The notes under the pieces are model-generated. The model was not told where the DNA came from, searched no databases, and saw only the letters and a program-made list of their open reading frames with translations. A program made the translations under genes and the position numbers. 64,000 nt of DNA from the NCBI GenBank assembly GCA_963921425.1, contig OY992840.1, positions 5,024,501 through 5,088,500 on the forward strand. Reading direction: 5' to 3'. This document shows, one piece after another, positions 23,105 to 34,701 of the stretch (position 1 is its first letter; every line of letters begins with the position of its first letter). Source of the DNA: Dryas octopetala. Taxonomy: Eukaryota; Streptophyta; Magnoliopsida; Rosales; Rosaceae.

Positions 23105-24310
23105 ATAAGGAGTTTTAGTGGAGTGTATTGTATATGGATTTTAAAAGACTTTTATGGAATTTAAAAGTTATGTGGTATTCAATTAAGATTTTTAAAGGCT
23201 TTAAAAAAGTACATAAAAATCCATATTTATTCAATTAATAATTTTAAGAAGTCTATAAAAGTCATGTGGTATTCAATTAAAATTTTTAATGACTTTTAAA
23301 AATTCTGTAAAAGTTTGTAAAAGTTTAGGTGTATTTAAAAAGTCATTGACTTTTATGAAATTTATTTAAGGGAGACTTAGAGTCCAATTCATTTTATAAG
23401 TCTTTCTTAGGCTAAAATCGGTAGTGATTTAGGGTTTTTAATTAAGTCCTTTTATTTTTCTTCTTTGACGACTTTATGTTAGGTTTTAACTCCAAGATTT
23501 TGGGCAGAGGGAGACTTGCAGTCCAATCCATTTTATGAGTCTTTCTTAGACTAAGACCAGTAGTGACTTAGGGTTTTTAATTAAGTCCTTTTATTTTTCT
23601 TCTTTGACGGCTTTATGTTAGGTTTTAACTCCAAGATTTTGGGCGGAGGGAGACTTAGAGTTTAGTCCATTTTATGAGTCTTTCTTAGACTAAGACCGGT
23701 AGTGATTTAGGGTTTCTAATTAAGTTTTTTTATTTTTCTTCTTTGACGGCTTTATGTTAGGTTTTAACTCCAACATTTTGGGCGGAGGGAGACTTACAGT
23801 CCAATCTATTTTATGAGTCTTTCTTAGACTAAAATCGGTAGTGATTTAGGATTTTTAATTAAGTCCTTTTATTTTTCTTTTTTGACGGTTTTATGTTAGG
23901 TTTTAACTCCACCCAAAATTTCGAAGTTAAAACCTAACATGCAACCTCTACAAAGCCCACTCTACATCTTAGGAGGGGAAATACCCTTCAAATCGAAGAA
24001 GGATTTTATTATGAATTAAAAAAATTTTCTTATAAATTTTAAAACATCCCGATCTCTATCTAAAAACTGTTTTTCTAAAAAACCTAAGTCTAATTATCTC
24101 TTTATTTAATGATAGATTTTAATATATTTTGAAAAACTTTTATGTGTATTTTAAAGTCATTATAAATCCGACCTCCCCTGCGGATTTCTAAGGATTTCTA
24201 TAGATTCTGTAAAACTTTATAGAACTATGTGAAAATCTGTAAATTTTGCAAAAGTCTTTCACTTAAAAATCTACAAAAGTCTAATAAACATCTTAATGGG
24301 TAGGGTTTTA
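23105..24310. mobile_element. Family Y repeat element, copy 2, with internal minisatellite
   Basis: The left side begins near 'ggagtgtattgtatatgg' and carries 'aaaagtctataaaagtc'-type repeats. The right side (about 24120-24300) carries the complementary set ('gcaaaagtctttcac', 'ctacaaaagtct'). This is the same architecture as 14030-15296. The centre holds a four-copy 139-bp tandem repeat. No coding frame is present, and the ends are approximate. Confidence 0.5.
23371..23926 (+). repeat. 139-bp tandem repeat, four copies
   Basis: Units start at 23371, 23510, 23649 and 23788 with 'ggagactt', exactly 139 bp apart each time. They share 'aagtcctttta', 'ctttgacg', 'ctttatgttaggttttaac' and 'attttgggcggag'. 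The last unit ends with a short inverted repeat (ttaggttttaact/agttaaaacctaa) at about 23897-23938. Few differences between units suggest recent amplification. Confidence 0.92.
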
Positions 24311-25358
24311 TCAGAATTTTATCTATAAATAAGATTGTTGGTCCATGCTCTCACAACACCCAAACAACTCATAAGATTAGTCTAGCCCCATTGAAAGACT
24401 GAGTTCAAGAGTTGTAGAGAGTGGAAGATTAAAGCCAAATTCAGTTTATAGTTATTGATCGTGGCATATATCCTTTTTTTTTTTTTTTTTTTTTTTAATA
24501 TTTATTAAGATTGCTCTTATGGGTATGTATCTACCACTTAATTGAATTTCCGCAGTTAGTTATTGTGAAAATCATGAGGTTCAAGATCATGGGTTTATGG
24601 ATTGAGTCTAATAGATTTTCTCTATATTTAGTTTACACGAAAATGAGAAGGGAAAAGAAGCAAGTGCACTGATGGGGGTAGCAGACACCACTCGACACTG
24701 CGAATCGCGGATGCCACTCAAGGCGACCAAGCTATATGCTTGATTTGCGAGAGGATCCACTCAACTACAATTGCAAAATTGCAAAGAATAATAATTTGTC
24801 TCGAAAAGTTCATCTTTTTTCATTTAATGGGATATTTAGAGAGATTACAGCTGAGAATATGAAAATGTGCCTAATAAAAGATATCAGGCTTCCTAGGCAG
24901 GAACACTTGATCAACTAATTTATCTTTTCAAGGTTACAACTTACTATGAAGCATTAAATAGCTAATGATCACTAACAAAATTAAACACACCATACAACAT
25001 ATTAATGTGACTCTAAGCTATCAACTAACACAATAAATAATAATCAGACAACTAAAACATTAAATAACTCCACTAATTGATGTCAGCTGTCATATAGAAA
25101 AGGGATTTTAAGCTCATTGAAAGTGATAAAAGGATTTAAATTTCAATGGAGGCAGTATAAAACTCCTAAATCAGTTAACCAGCATAAAGTAACTTAATAG
25201 ACACTGTTCCACCACAATATGCTTAATTAGAATTTCAACAAAGGTTGTTGCACCTACAAGGAGAAGTACTTGAGTTTTCTTCCTGCTTCTTGTAATCCAA
25301 CCTTGTGCTCTTTCATTAGTACATGTGATTTCGAAATCACTCCCTTATTGGTTTCTCT
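24311..25358. other. Intergenic, no gene seen
   Basis: AT-rich sequence with a long T-run at about 24474-24496. A 60-codon frame at 24736-24918 has no recognisable domain. Nothing else is supported. Confidence 0.5.
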
Positions 25359-25410
25359 AAGGTTATAAGGTTGTAGTGGCAAAAAAAAAAAAAAAGGTTA
25401 TAAGGTTGTA
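25359..25410 (+). repeat. 17-bp direct repeat flanking a tiny poly(A) insert
   Basis: AAGGTTATAAGGTTGTA occurs at 25359-25375 and again at 25394-25410. Between them is only GTGGC plus an A-run. This is what an extremely 5'-truncated LINE-mediated retroposition would leave: a target duplication around a poly(A) stub. Confidence 0.6.
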
Positions 25411-25841
25411 ATCTTCTTGGTGAGTTACCTTTGGATATAATTCAATTTATATTCAAGTTCCTCAAGATGTATTCAATCTATTACAAGAAGATTGAACACC
25501 AATTTGAAGAATGAAGATAAATTGGGAATTCTTCAAGAACATATTCAAAGATATTTGAACACAACGGAGAATGCGGAAAATAAGAAGAACATTCAAAGAG
25601 TCTATAAACGGAATTTGGCCAAGGCACCTTGTGGAGAACACTTTAATCCAATCAAACATCTTCCCAAGGTTTGTCATGGTCTTTGGTGTGTTTCCTTGAA
25701 TTTTAATGTATTTGTGATGCCATTTTCCTTGTGTGATAAATTCTTGGCAAGAAAAAAAAAATCCCAGCTTATTTTCGCTGCACCTAGGATAATCAGTTCT
25801 AATATTAATACCCAAAAGACCAAAAATGCACCCTCTTTTTT

Positions 25842-26155
25842 TGGGTGGTTCGGTTAGAAAGAAATAGAAGGATTTTTGAGGATGCTAGGGGTGAGAAGGT
25901 AGATCTTTTGATGGATAGGGTTCAGTTTTGGTCTTCCCTTTGGGCTTCTGTATCCTCTGAATTTTAGGGATACTTTTTTCCGAGCTATATTTTATGATTG
26001 GAGTGCAGCTGTATTGTAAGTCTTGGTGGTCTTTGTATTTCTGATTGTTAGTGATTGTTTGTTCTCTGTTTTGTTTTTCTGAGCAGCAGATATCTTGTCC
26101 TCTGTGTTGTACTTTTTCTAATTAATAAAAGTTATGCTTCTCCCAAAAAAAAAAA
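25842..26155 (+). mobile_element. 5'-truncated LINE (L1-type) 3' end
   Basis: The + frame WVVRLERNRRIFED...FWSSLWASVSS matches the C-terminal tail that follows the zinc-binding domain in plant L1 reverse-transcriptase proteins. A stop, a T/G-rich 3' UTR and an A-run at 26145-26155 follow. Most of the element (ORF1, endonuclease and reverse transcriptase) is missing, as is usual for truncated retroposition. Confidence 0.75.
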
Positions 26156-26174
26156 TATGCAGCAGAAAATTGGT

Positions 26175-26547
26175 CAAAGTTCACTTATGTCCCTATTGTT
26201 TGAGCTAAGTTCCACTTTGGTTCATATAATTTCAATTGTTATGATTTTAATCATATAGTTTATAAATTATTGCAATTAAAAAACATTTTAGTATTTTTGT
26301 TCATCAAATTATCAAATTTGTTATGCTTTTGATCATGTACATTACAAACCATTTCAATTTTGATCATGTACTTTACATACCATTAGCGATTTAATGACTA
26401 ATTTAACAAATTAATTGACAAAAATGCTAACGTGTCATTGTATTACAACGATTTGTAAACTACAGAATCAAAATTATACCAATTGAAACTATAGGGAACA
26501 AAGTGAAACTTAACTCAAACTACAGGGATGAAAAGTGAAATTTAGCC
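26175..26547. repeat. Foldback MITE-like element
   Basis: The left end 'ttcacttatgtccctattgt', followed by 'ttgagctaagttccactttg', is the imperfect reverse complement of the right end, which reads 'caaagtgaaacttaactcaa' followed by 'actacagggatg'. Arms of about 100 bp surround an AT-rich centre. No coding capacity is present. Confidence 0.7.
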
Positions 26548-27390
26548 GCAGAAAATTACTCCCAACTGCAAATATGTAAAAATTTAAAAAAAAAAAAGTT
26601 AAAAGAGTTGGGGGATTGACGGTGCAGATCACAAGCCTTTGATCCTCAATTAAGACAAGGAAATCACTAGGAATAAATCATAATCATATATCAAAATATG
26701 GTTAAGAAAAGACGCTCTAGTCCTAGTTGGCTTAGTAGTCAAATGGGACTACGGCTCCATAAGGAGATGAGTTCCTACATGTAGAACTCGAATGAAAGGG
26801 ACCTTGGTAAAAGAGAATGCATGTCTACCCTCTCAAATTTTCCAACACAAAACAATCGCTTTCTCAATTCTTGTAGGACCATTTGATATAGATGCAGAAT
26901 GACGAGACCAAACAAGCACTTTCTTTATTAGTTATCGCTTGTTTGGTCTCATAATTTGGAATGCCTAAAAAAAAATAAAAAATACAACAGATATCAACCT
27001 GAATACCAAAGCCATGCACCCCATCTGTAGTTTGAAGTTCTATTTCGTAACAGAAGCCATCCAAAAATTTTAATTGAAGGCAACAAATTTCTAGAGCATG
27101 AAGGCAACAAAGTACTTCCTACTCAAAACATGTATACACCAAAAAATCCCGACTTGATTTATTACTCTTTAACAAAGGAGCGAAATGGAAGTACAGTTAA
27201 ATAAACACAATATAGAGTTTTATACGAGAACGAAACAAATGACTTTGGTACACACTGGAAAAAAACAGAGCAAAATTGAGTTTGGTATAGAATACAAATA
27301 TGCCACACAAATTTACTCTATGTACGGAGTATGTTAAGATTTTTACGGAAAAATATGGGTGAGATGGGGGGTTTAGAGCTGGAGGTTGGG
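26548..27390. other. Intergenic, 3' side of the coiled-coil gene
   Basis: No supported gene. A 40-bp stretch at about 26627-26667 is a diverged copy of 27447-27487 (shared 'cctttgatc.tcaa.taag' and 'acaaggaaatca'). Confidence 0.5.
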
Positions 27391-27423
27391 AGCTGGATCT
27401 AAACTGCCAAGTGACAAGACAGC

Positions 27424-27640
27424 TCACGGGAAGACAGCGAGGGTAAGGATCCCAAACCTTTGATCATCAAGTAAGACAAGGAAATCATGTCCGTAGGCAT
27501 CGTAGGAAGAAACCACAAGGCGGAAGGGGAAACACAATCCCAAATCATGGATGCGAATGCAGGTCTTAAGTTGTTCCAGCTTCTCATAGTTATCAAATAT
27601 CAGAATTCTCTGTAAACCTCTAATTCCCCATCTTGCAAAG
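27424..27640 (-). other. Unassigned coding-like stretch downstream of the coiled-coil gene
   Basis: The minus-strand frame GIRGLQRILIFDNYEKLEQL...RLVVSSYDAYGHDFLVLLDD is more protein-like than its surroundings. Part of it (DFLVL..DQR) is repeated at 26620-26670 as a diverged peptide. I do not recognise the family. It overlaps only the last few codons of the coiled-coil gene in another frame, so it could be a remnant exon of a lost or alternative transcript. Confidence 0.3.
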
Positions 27641-27653
27641 ATGATTGACAGAT

Positions 27654-30600
27654 TCACTCTGCTAATTGCCATGATGGAGAAAGTTGAACAGATGCTGCCA
27701 ATTCTTCCAACTGCTTCCTCCCAAGATTGGATATCAGCTCCATGGAGATGAAGTGTTTTGGTAGACTTGCAATCTCTTCCAACTTAAAATTGTATATTGG
27801 TTGAAGTTGTTTTGCTTCAGAGTCTGCTGCTTCAGCCTCTGCAAGCAGAAGGTTAGCTTCTTCAAGGTCACCCAACTCCAAAGCAGCTGCTCTTTCTGCT
27901 TTAGCAATACCAGATATCAAGATTAACCTCTCAAACCTAGCCGTTGCTACCTCTTTTTCCTTGGATAAAATGTGCCCCTCAGTCTCCTGCAATCTGCTAA
28001 CAGTCTCTTTAATCTCGTCCTCGAGCTTCTCGAGCTCTAAGATGGCTCTTTCCATGTCAATCTGTATGCCATCCTTTTGAACATTCAATGACTTAGCCTC
28101 AGCAGATATTCGTGCAGCTTCCTTAAAATTTCTTGCAGTGGCAGCGACTTTCTTTTCTGCTTCCAGCTCTGGGACTCTTTTGTCTATGAAGAGAATTTTC
28201 TGCTTAGAGGATGCTATGTCTTGTTGAATGCTCGACTTTCTTGAAGACAGTTCCTGAGAACAAGGGAAAGAACTCTGTTTAACAAATGGCATGTCATGAA
28301 GTGGGGAAAAAGTTGTATGGTGTACCCAAAAGAATAATAAATCAGAAGGGGCAGAAAGAGGGGGATCAAGAGGATTTGCACATATGCAAACTTCAGTATG
28401 TTTGAGTTAGATTTTAAAATGGAACATGAACATCTTCGCATGCCTTAGTTAAAATGTAGAACAAAGAGGGGGAAAAAAGTTCAGAAAAAAAAAAAGAAAA
28501 AAAAAGAAACATGGAATTGTGTAAATTATTGCACAAATGGTGCTTCTCAATCCTAAGCCTACGAATAATAAAGCAAGTTCTGTCATGTCATAGTAGGTTT
28601 TAAGTTCATACTACACACCCAAAATGCCTGAATCTGCATATAATAATTTTTCCATTTAATTTTCTTTGTTTTGGTTAGTAAATGAGGCTATGAATATTTG
28701 AGTGGAATTCATTCACTGTGTTTTCTAAGGAAGTTACAAAAGCTATGCAGAAAAATAGATATAGGATTAAACCCTTCTATTTTACGTGATTGCTAGTGTC
28801 TAACAACAAGAACAACAACACAAACAACAATAATAACAAAGATATCCAAAGGGGCAAGGAAATTATTAGGAAGCAAAAGGAACCTGTAGTGAAGCCCTAG
28901 AGGCTGAAACATCCTCTTGGAGCATTTGAACATCCTTGGAAAGCTTCTCCTCAGTCTTTGCAAGCCTGACCTTGTCTTCCCTGGACTTCAAAATAGAGGA
29001 CATGAGAGTTTTTCTAAGGGCAGCAACTTGTTGGTATTCCTCTGCATCCTGAGCAGAAGCCCTGGCCAATCCCCTCAACTTTGCTCCCCTCTCTTGTTCC
29101 TGAGCAAGTAAGGCATCAATTTCTGTCTTTTTTGTTGACAGAGCCTCACTCTCCAATTGTATCTGGGAAAGGCCCGCGTGCAAGTTACTAGACTTGGCAT
29201 GAATGCCGGATTGCATCTCCTGAAAGTCAGAGAGAACATGAGCTATCCTTTCCTCAACTTGTTCAATTGCACGATCATTTTGTGCTATCTCCTCTTCCTT
29301 TTGTTTCACCAAAGCAAGTAGTTTCTCCAGTTGGTCCAAGAGAACCTCCTTTTCCTTACAAAGAGATTCTTTCTCTCTCTTGTCATCCTCCACTGAAGTC
29401 TCAATGGAAGAGTTCAAGACAATCCCAGCTTCATCAATTATGTGCGATTCAATTTCCAATTCCAACTTCTTGGCTTGCAAGGCTTCAGTTGATGAAAGCC
29501 ATTCATCCGTTTCTTTTGAAGAGAGTGCTTCTGCTGTCTCCAAGACCAAATCTGCATTATTCGAAGCATCCTGCATTATTCAACAATCACACTCATTACC
29601 CTTTACTCACTACTTGTCATGTCATTCTTTCCATGAGAAAAACTTCCATGGGACCGACCGTCCTATATGTTTTATGCATATATCTCTCTCTAATCACGTG
29701 CAGACACAATGGGGTTTAGGACCATCCCATAAAAGTTTTTCTCTTCATTCCATTGTCGTCTTCAGTCTATGATCTACGCTACATATAATGAATACATGCA
29801 AAATTTCAACTACTAATTGACTACTTGAACAATGAATAAATGGAGGTGGAGGTACTCACGGTTGCAAAGTGGTCCAGCAGAGATGCGCATTCTTCCTCCG
29901 CGGCGATCTGGGATCGGAGAACTTCATACATTTGGGAGTCGACCGCATCGCAATGGGCCTCGGCGTCTCTGAGGGCGGCGAGGAGAGCTTGCTTACGGTC
30001 GTTGGCAGCAGCAAGACTGTCACTGAGCCTCTCGGCGGTGTCGAAATCCTCAGCCTCGCAGGCGTCTTCGAGCTGCTTCTCGAGATGGGCGCAATTGGAG
30101 GAAGCCAGATTGAGGTTGTCAGCGGCCGTCCTTCTCCGGGCGATGGAGTCCTTCCTGGCGGCGGAGACGGAGGCGGCCAATTGACGAGCACGGTCGAGCT
30201 TTTCGGAGATGAGGGCCTTGGTTTGGTCCAACCGGAGCTTCGGAGGAGCTTGTTCGTCGTCTACTGCTACGGTACTGGTGGTGGTGGGCAATGGATCGAC
30301 GAAATCGTCGGCGGCGGCCGCGGCGGCGACGACATCATCGGCAGCGTCGAGAGAGAGGGAGCGAGAGCTGGAATCTCTGGCGTATCCGATCCTGAGGCCA
30401 GCAGCTCTCTTTTTCTTTCTGGAAATGGAATTCTGTCTGGCGGTTGCTTTTGTTGGATCTTCGCATTCTGTGGCTGTTAGGGTTTGGAATTGGACTGTCA
30501 AGTCGGAGAAGAGGTTCTCGTCCAGGGGCTCAGATGATGATGATGATGGACCATCCACCGTTGGATCATCAGCGTCTTCTTCATCGCGATCATCGTGTGG

Positions 30601-30705
30601 CTGCGGCTGTGGCTGCGGCCGTGGCTGTGGCTCATCGAGATTGGAATTGTTAGGGTTAAACAACACCATCCCCTCGAACAGCGAATCCATCTCGTCTTCC
30701 TCCAT
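27654..30705 (-). CDS. Coiled-coil protein with UVR-like motifs (3 exons), function unknown
   Basis: Exons on the minus strand: 30705-29860, 29570-28884 and 28253-27654, 282+229+200 codons including the stop, all phase 0, 710 aa. Introns use GTGAGT and GTTCCT donors. ATG at 30705 (MEEDEMDSLFEGMVLFNP) is the first true ATG of the frame. The N-terminus is acidic and low-complexity (Pro-Gln, Ser and Ala runs). From about residue 150 the protein is almost entirely predicted coiled coil. Three segments resemble UVR motifs: LEKQLEDACEAEDFDTAERL in exon 1, and ELEAEKKVAATARNFKEAAR and ALELGDLEEANLLLAEAE in exon 3. No membrane segment or catalytic motif is seen. It resembles plant proteins loosely annotated as SMC- or golgin-like. 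That similarity is from memory and gives no firm function. Confidence 0.85.
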
Positions 30706-31168
30706 TGTCACCAACTTCTCTCTCTGCTCTTCTTCAACTTCTTCTTAGTGGAAAGGACCAAGGTCTCAATGAGAAATTGAGAATGGGATATTTCTATTTT
30801 CTTTCACATTCACATTGGGCTTATAAACTTACGGCCCGGCCCACTATCATCCCCAATTTTCAATTTTCAATTGAGAATGAGAAATTTGACTATCACGAGA
30901 CCTTTTTTCCAATTTCCAAAGAGGACTCGTTTAAAATTGTCTTGGCATTAGTATTTAGTAGCTCACTGTGACTTGGAGCTACATCACCGTAGTGCTAATC
31001 AGGTTGCTCATAATCTAGCTAAGTTTGTTCATTCGATTTTAGATGTTTTATCTTGGATTCCTTTTCTCATTGATGATGTGTCTGGTTTTTAGTTGAGATC
31101 CTTTTTTTTTTTAATAAATATATATATATCAAAATAATTGGTATTAATTAAAATAAGAAAAGGGTAAG
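30706..31168. other. Upstream region of the coiled-coil gene
   Basis: This holds the likely promoter and 5' leader of the minus-strand gene. The first 40 bp are CT/GA-rich. A short stretch at about 30962-31090 reads on the + strand like the end of a retroelement RNase H frame (LELHHRSANQVAHNLAKFVH) and may be a small relic of a LINE-type RNase H domain. Confidence 0.4.
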
Positions 31169-31726
31169 TAAGGCTAAACTATATTTTTTGTCCTTGTGTT
31201 TTAGCCCAAAATCACATTTAGTTCTTGTGGTTTCAATTATGCAAATTTGGTTATTGTGTTTTATGTCATTTGCAATCTTGAGACATTTTACACCAAACAT
31301 GAAAATTTTTCTCAAATCAGAACTAATGACTTTTTTAAACTCGCAAGTTTTATTCAAGAATAACCGAAAATCATGTATAGAGCCTTGAATTTGATTTTGA
31401 AACAAAAATTCAAAGAATTCTCAAACTTGAAGTTGAAACCATAAAATTTTTGGTAAGCCTCAATTTATTTAGCAAATAAATTCGAATAAGAAAATTGAAA
31501 TTAGTTTTAGAAAGCTCATCCCATAAGATGGTCTTTCAATTCTCCAACAAATTTTTTCTTGAAAACAAATAGAAAACTTATTCCCAAATTGAAAAATTTG
31601 AGTTTTGTTAAAATTGTCTTAAAATTGCAAACATAAACACAAAGCCCAAATTGGCAAAATTGAAACCAGAATAACCAAACGTAATTTCGGGCCAAAACAC
31701 AATAACCAAAATGTAGTTTACCCTAA
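31169..31726. repeat. 558-bp MITE-like element with ~45-bp inverted ends
   Basis: The left end 'taaggctaaactatattttt' continues 'gtccttgtgttttagccc'. The right end is 'gggccaaaacacaataacca' followed by 'aaatgtagtttaccctaa', and these are inverted copies. The interior is AT-rich with no coding capacity. No clear target duplication is visible. Confidence 0.7.
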
Positions 31727-32777
31727 ATTCAATTAATACTAATTAACTATTAGTCTAGTGGTATGTCTCTTTGTTAGAAAAGATTCCAAGTTGGACAATC
31801 CCGTTCTCGAATAAAAAAGAAACAAAAATCTCCACTTTTGAGGCTTAAACTATTAAAACCTCCATTTTTAAGACCGATGATCTTGTACAAATAGAACTTT
31901 ATACGTACCAGTCTACTAGCTATATGTATAGCTGCTCAAGTAAGGAACAATGTTCGTCCCTAGTTGGAGGAGCTCCTCCAACCCCCTCTTACATATGGAT
32001 GTTATTTTCAGTCTTTTCATTCAATTTATGAATTAATTTTTTATTTATTTAAAATGAAAATACCAAAATAGACGTCCTTTTTGTTCTCAATTAAAAGAGC
32101 TATCGGTGCTAGGGTGTTATTCGAGATACCAGCGATGCTTGGATTGTTGGATTTGCAACCAACTTGGGCAAGGGTGTGGTGTTTCAAACAATCGTTGGGC
32201 CGTTTCAATTTTTTTGGTCTGATCTAATCTTGCGATTTAGGTAAAATGGACTGATATTCTTTAGACTTTAAACAAAATGGCGCATAATCTTTTGACTTCA
32301 AATTTTCTTTTTATGATGGATAGCAGCATCCATGATAATTTGTTCATGTTAGTTTGGGTGGCAGCCGATTGCACAAAACTTGGTACTACACCATGAAAAT
32401 TATACAAAGAACTCACAGCAGATTGCACTGGATAAATAGACTTGGCATCTTTAACTACAGTATGGGTTTTACATGGTTGGCCATCATTATAATCATGGTT
32501 TCAACTTCTTTTGCAAAGACAAAGACGATAACATAGAGATAAATATTATATTAAAGGATGAGAAATAAACAAAATAATAAATGACAGTCTCAATGGAACA
32601 GAACATATTCTAGATGGATTTGTGCAAGTGTCAGCAGACGGTTGCCAAGTTTCAGCTGCCACAAAATGAGGCAAACTTACAAAGATGAAGCAGAAGACAT
32701 GAAAAATACCTGTATTCCCTTGCAAAAAGTCTTCCCCTTCCCTAGCCACCTTCTTTTCCAGACAAAGATAAGTCAAC
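31727..32777. other. Intergenic, 3' flank of the URGT gene
   Basis: AT-rich sequence with no supported gene. The part next to 32777 is expected to contain the URGT 3' UTR. Confidence 0.5.
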
Positions 32778-34701
32778 CTATCCTTTAGTTTCTCCAAGTT
32801 CAACATCCTTCACAGGAATGGTATCAATCCCTTCCTTCAAAAGTCTAATTTCCTCTTCTGTCAGGCTGTTTTTTGCATGGGACAAGGGTTTGATATTCGA
32901 CTGTTTTTCAATCTCCACAGCCCAACTATAAATTACCATGCCAACAACTGCAAGAATCATCCCCATAATGTTCTTGAAAGTTAGCTCTGAATCAAAGAGC
33001 AGCCACCCCAGTGTGAGGACACACACTGTTTTCATGTGACCTAAAACCTGGAATGAAACAGCCGAAAAACGTCCAATGCAGAGGTACTGGCTGATGTTGC
33101 AGAAAACGGCTAGGGAGCATGAAAGAATAATGAATAACTGCACATGTCCACACCATTATGACTTAAAAAGTCAGAAATTTTTTTCCTGTGTATGGGATAC
33201 AAGAGCCAACAAAACCAATGTGATAAAGCAAGATTGTGACAAAAAAGATGTGTGCTTACAATGGCACCAGAAGACATCTTATAGTTGGTTATGAATGTAC
33301 CACCAAGATAGTTATCAACAAATGGACCAAGAATAAGGAGAGAAACGGCTTGAATTGGAGCTGTTTTACTCAGCAATTCAAATGATCCAACTGAATACTT
33401 CTTCTGAAGGGAACCAATACTCTGTTCAACAGAAAGACAATATATAAAACAAGAATTAAAATGATCACTCCACAAATTTATGACAATTTGACTTGACTAT
33501 TAACTGAGCTAAAGATGTTAAGTGTTACAGAATCAATGCCAAAGAAACCCTACCAAACGAGAATTAAAGAAAACCAATGAGTTGAGCCTAACTTTATAGA
33601 AAAGTTGATCTTGAAATGACTCTCAGCTCTGATCAATAAATGAAAAATAAGTGGAAAAATAAAAATACTCACGATTTGCTGAAAAGAAGTTGACAAAACG
33701 GCTGTACAGGCACATATGAATCCTCTGAGATTAACTTGCACATCGGTTACAGTACAAACACCTACACCTATAACCACAACGACAACAGATATTTTAACTT
33801 CCCTTGAGTAGTGCTTGTTGTGAAGGATCCATTCCATCACACAAACCACAGGAATCATGCTCAACTTTGAAATCTGCGCCATAACAAGAGAGGTCATTAC
33901 ATAACTTCACTAGTAAGTCCCTCCTAAATATTCTGAGATGCTATAATTGAGAAAAAACCCAATTATTTCATGAATGCCATACCTGGTAAAACCCGACTGA
34001 GTTTAGCATGAGGCTGAAGTTCATCCCTGTGATAGAGATATTGGCAACGATGGAGAACCATAGAAGGTCCCAAAACGGAATATGCTTAGATGCAGAAATA
34101 CCGGCAGCATTGGAGATAAAGCCAACCATTGCAGTAACAGCAAAGTGGAACCCAGTTAAAGTGGTGGCTGAACCAAAAAAAGAAAACCACAACAATGTAT
34201 TCATTCGATATCATTCGATATTCCTTATGAGATCAACTGTAAATCTTAATCATAATCATAAGAAAATTTGGAGTAAATCTTAAACTTCTCAATGCATAAA
34301 TGCACACACTATACACTACACTACACTACTAAATCTATCCACAGTATGAAAGCCAGAAGACATCATTTACGTGAGAATTAATGTGTTTTTTCCTAAAAAA
34401 TAAAACAACTCACCAAAATGAAAGGGCATGCAACAAAAATCAAGAGACCCACAAAAGTTGACATCAATCCCATATTTATATAAGAGATTTAAAACCCAAA
34501 TACGAAAAAATGAAATGGGGTTGGGGTCAGATCCACAGAGAGAGAGAGAGAGAGAGAGAGCAGACCGAAAACGAAAGCATAACCGGAGTTGGACATGAGC
34601 TGCTTGTTGGCCATAATAATTCCGACGGAGCTGACAACGTTCATGGCCCACGCGCCCACATCTGAAACTGCCGCCGACGATCTCTTCTGGCTACCTTCCA
34701 T
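32778..34701 (-). CDS. URGT1: UDP-rhamnose/UDP-galactose transporter (URGT1-like), 5 exons
   Basis: Golgi antiporter of the nucleotide-sugar/triose-phosphate (DMT) transporter family, bringing UDP-Rha and UDP-Gal into the lumen for pectin and hemicellulose synthesis. Exons on the minus strand: 34701-34566, 34167-33983, 33873-33673, 33421-33260 and 33137-32778. All have GT-AG borders and consistent phases, giving 347 aa, the same length as I recall for Arabidopsis URGT1. Hydrophobic segments span the protein. Characteristic blocks are SDVGAWAMNVVSSVGIIMAN at the start, LMLNSVGFYQISKLSMIPVV, SIGSLQKKYSVGSFELLSKT and FQVLGHMKTVCVLTLGWLLF. The C-terminal tail (NSLTEEEIRLLKEGID...VKDVELGETKG) is cytosolic-type and charged. 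Substrate specificity is inferred from the clade. The gene looks intact, and its neighbour toward higher coordinates is the DNAJ10-like gene, also on the minus strand. Confidence 0.95.
34538..34560 (+). repeat. (GA)n microsatellite at the start of URGT intron 1
   Basis: A GA run (CT on the transcribed strand) lies only a few bases after the exon 1 donor (GTCTGC). It makes the start of this intron strongly pyrimidine-rich. Confidence 0.9.

Noticed and set aside
29840-30748. Several long + strand frames over the coiled-coil gene's first exon
   Set aside because: They are shadows of the GC-rich minus-strand exon. They lack splice support and recognisable domains.
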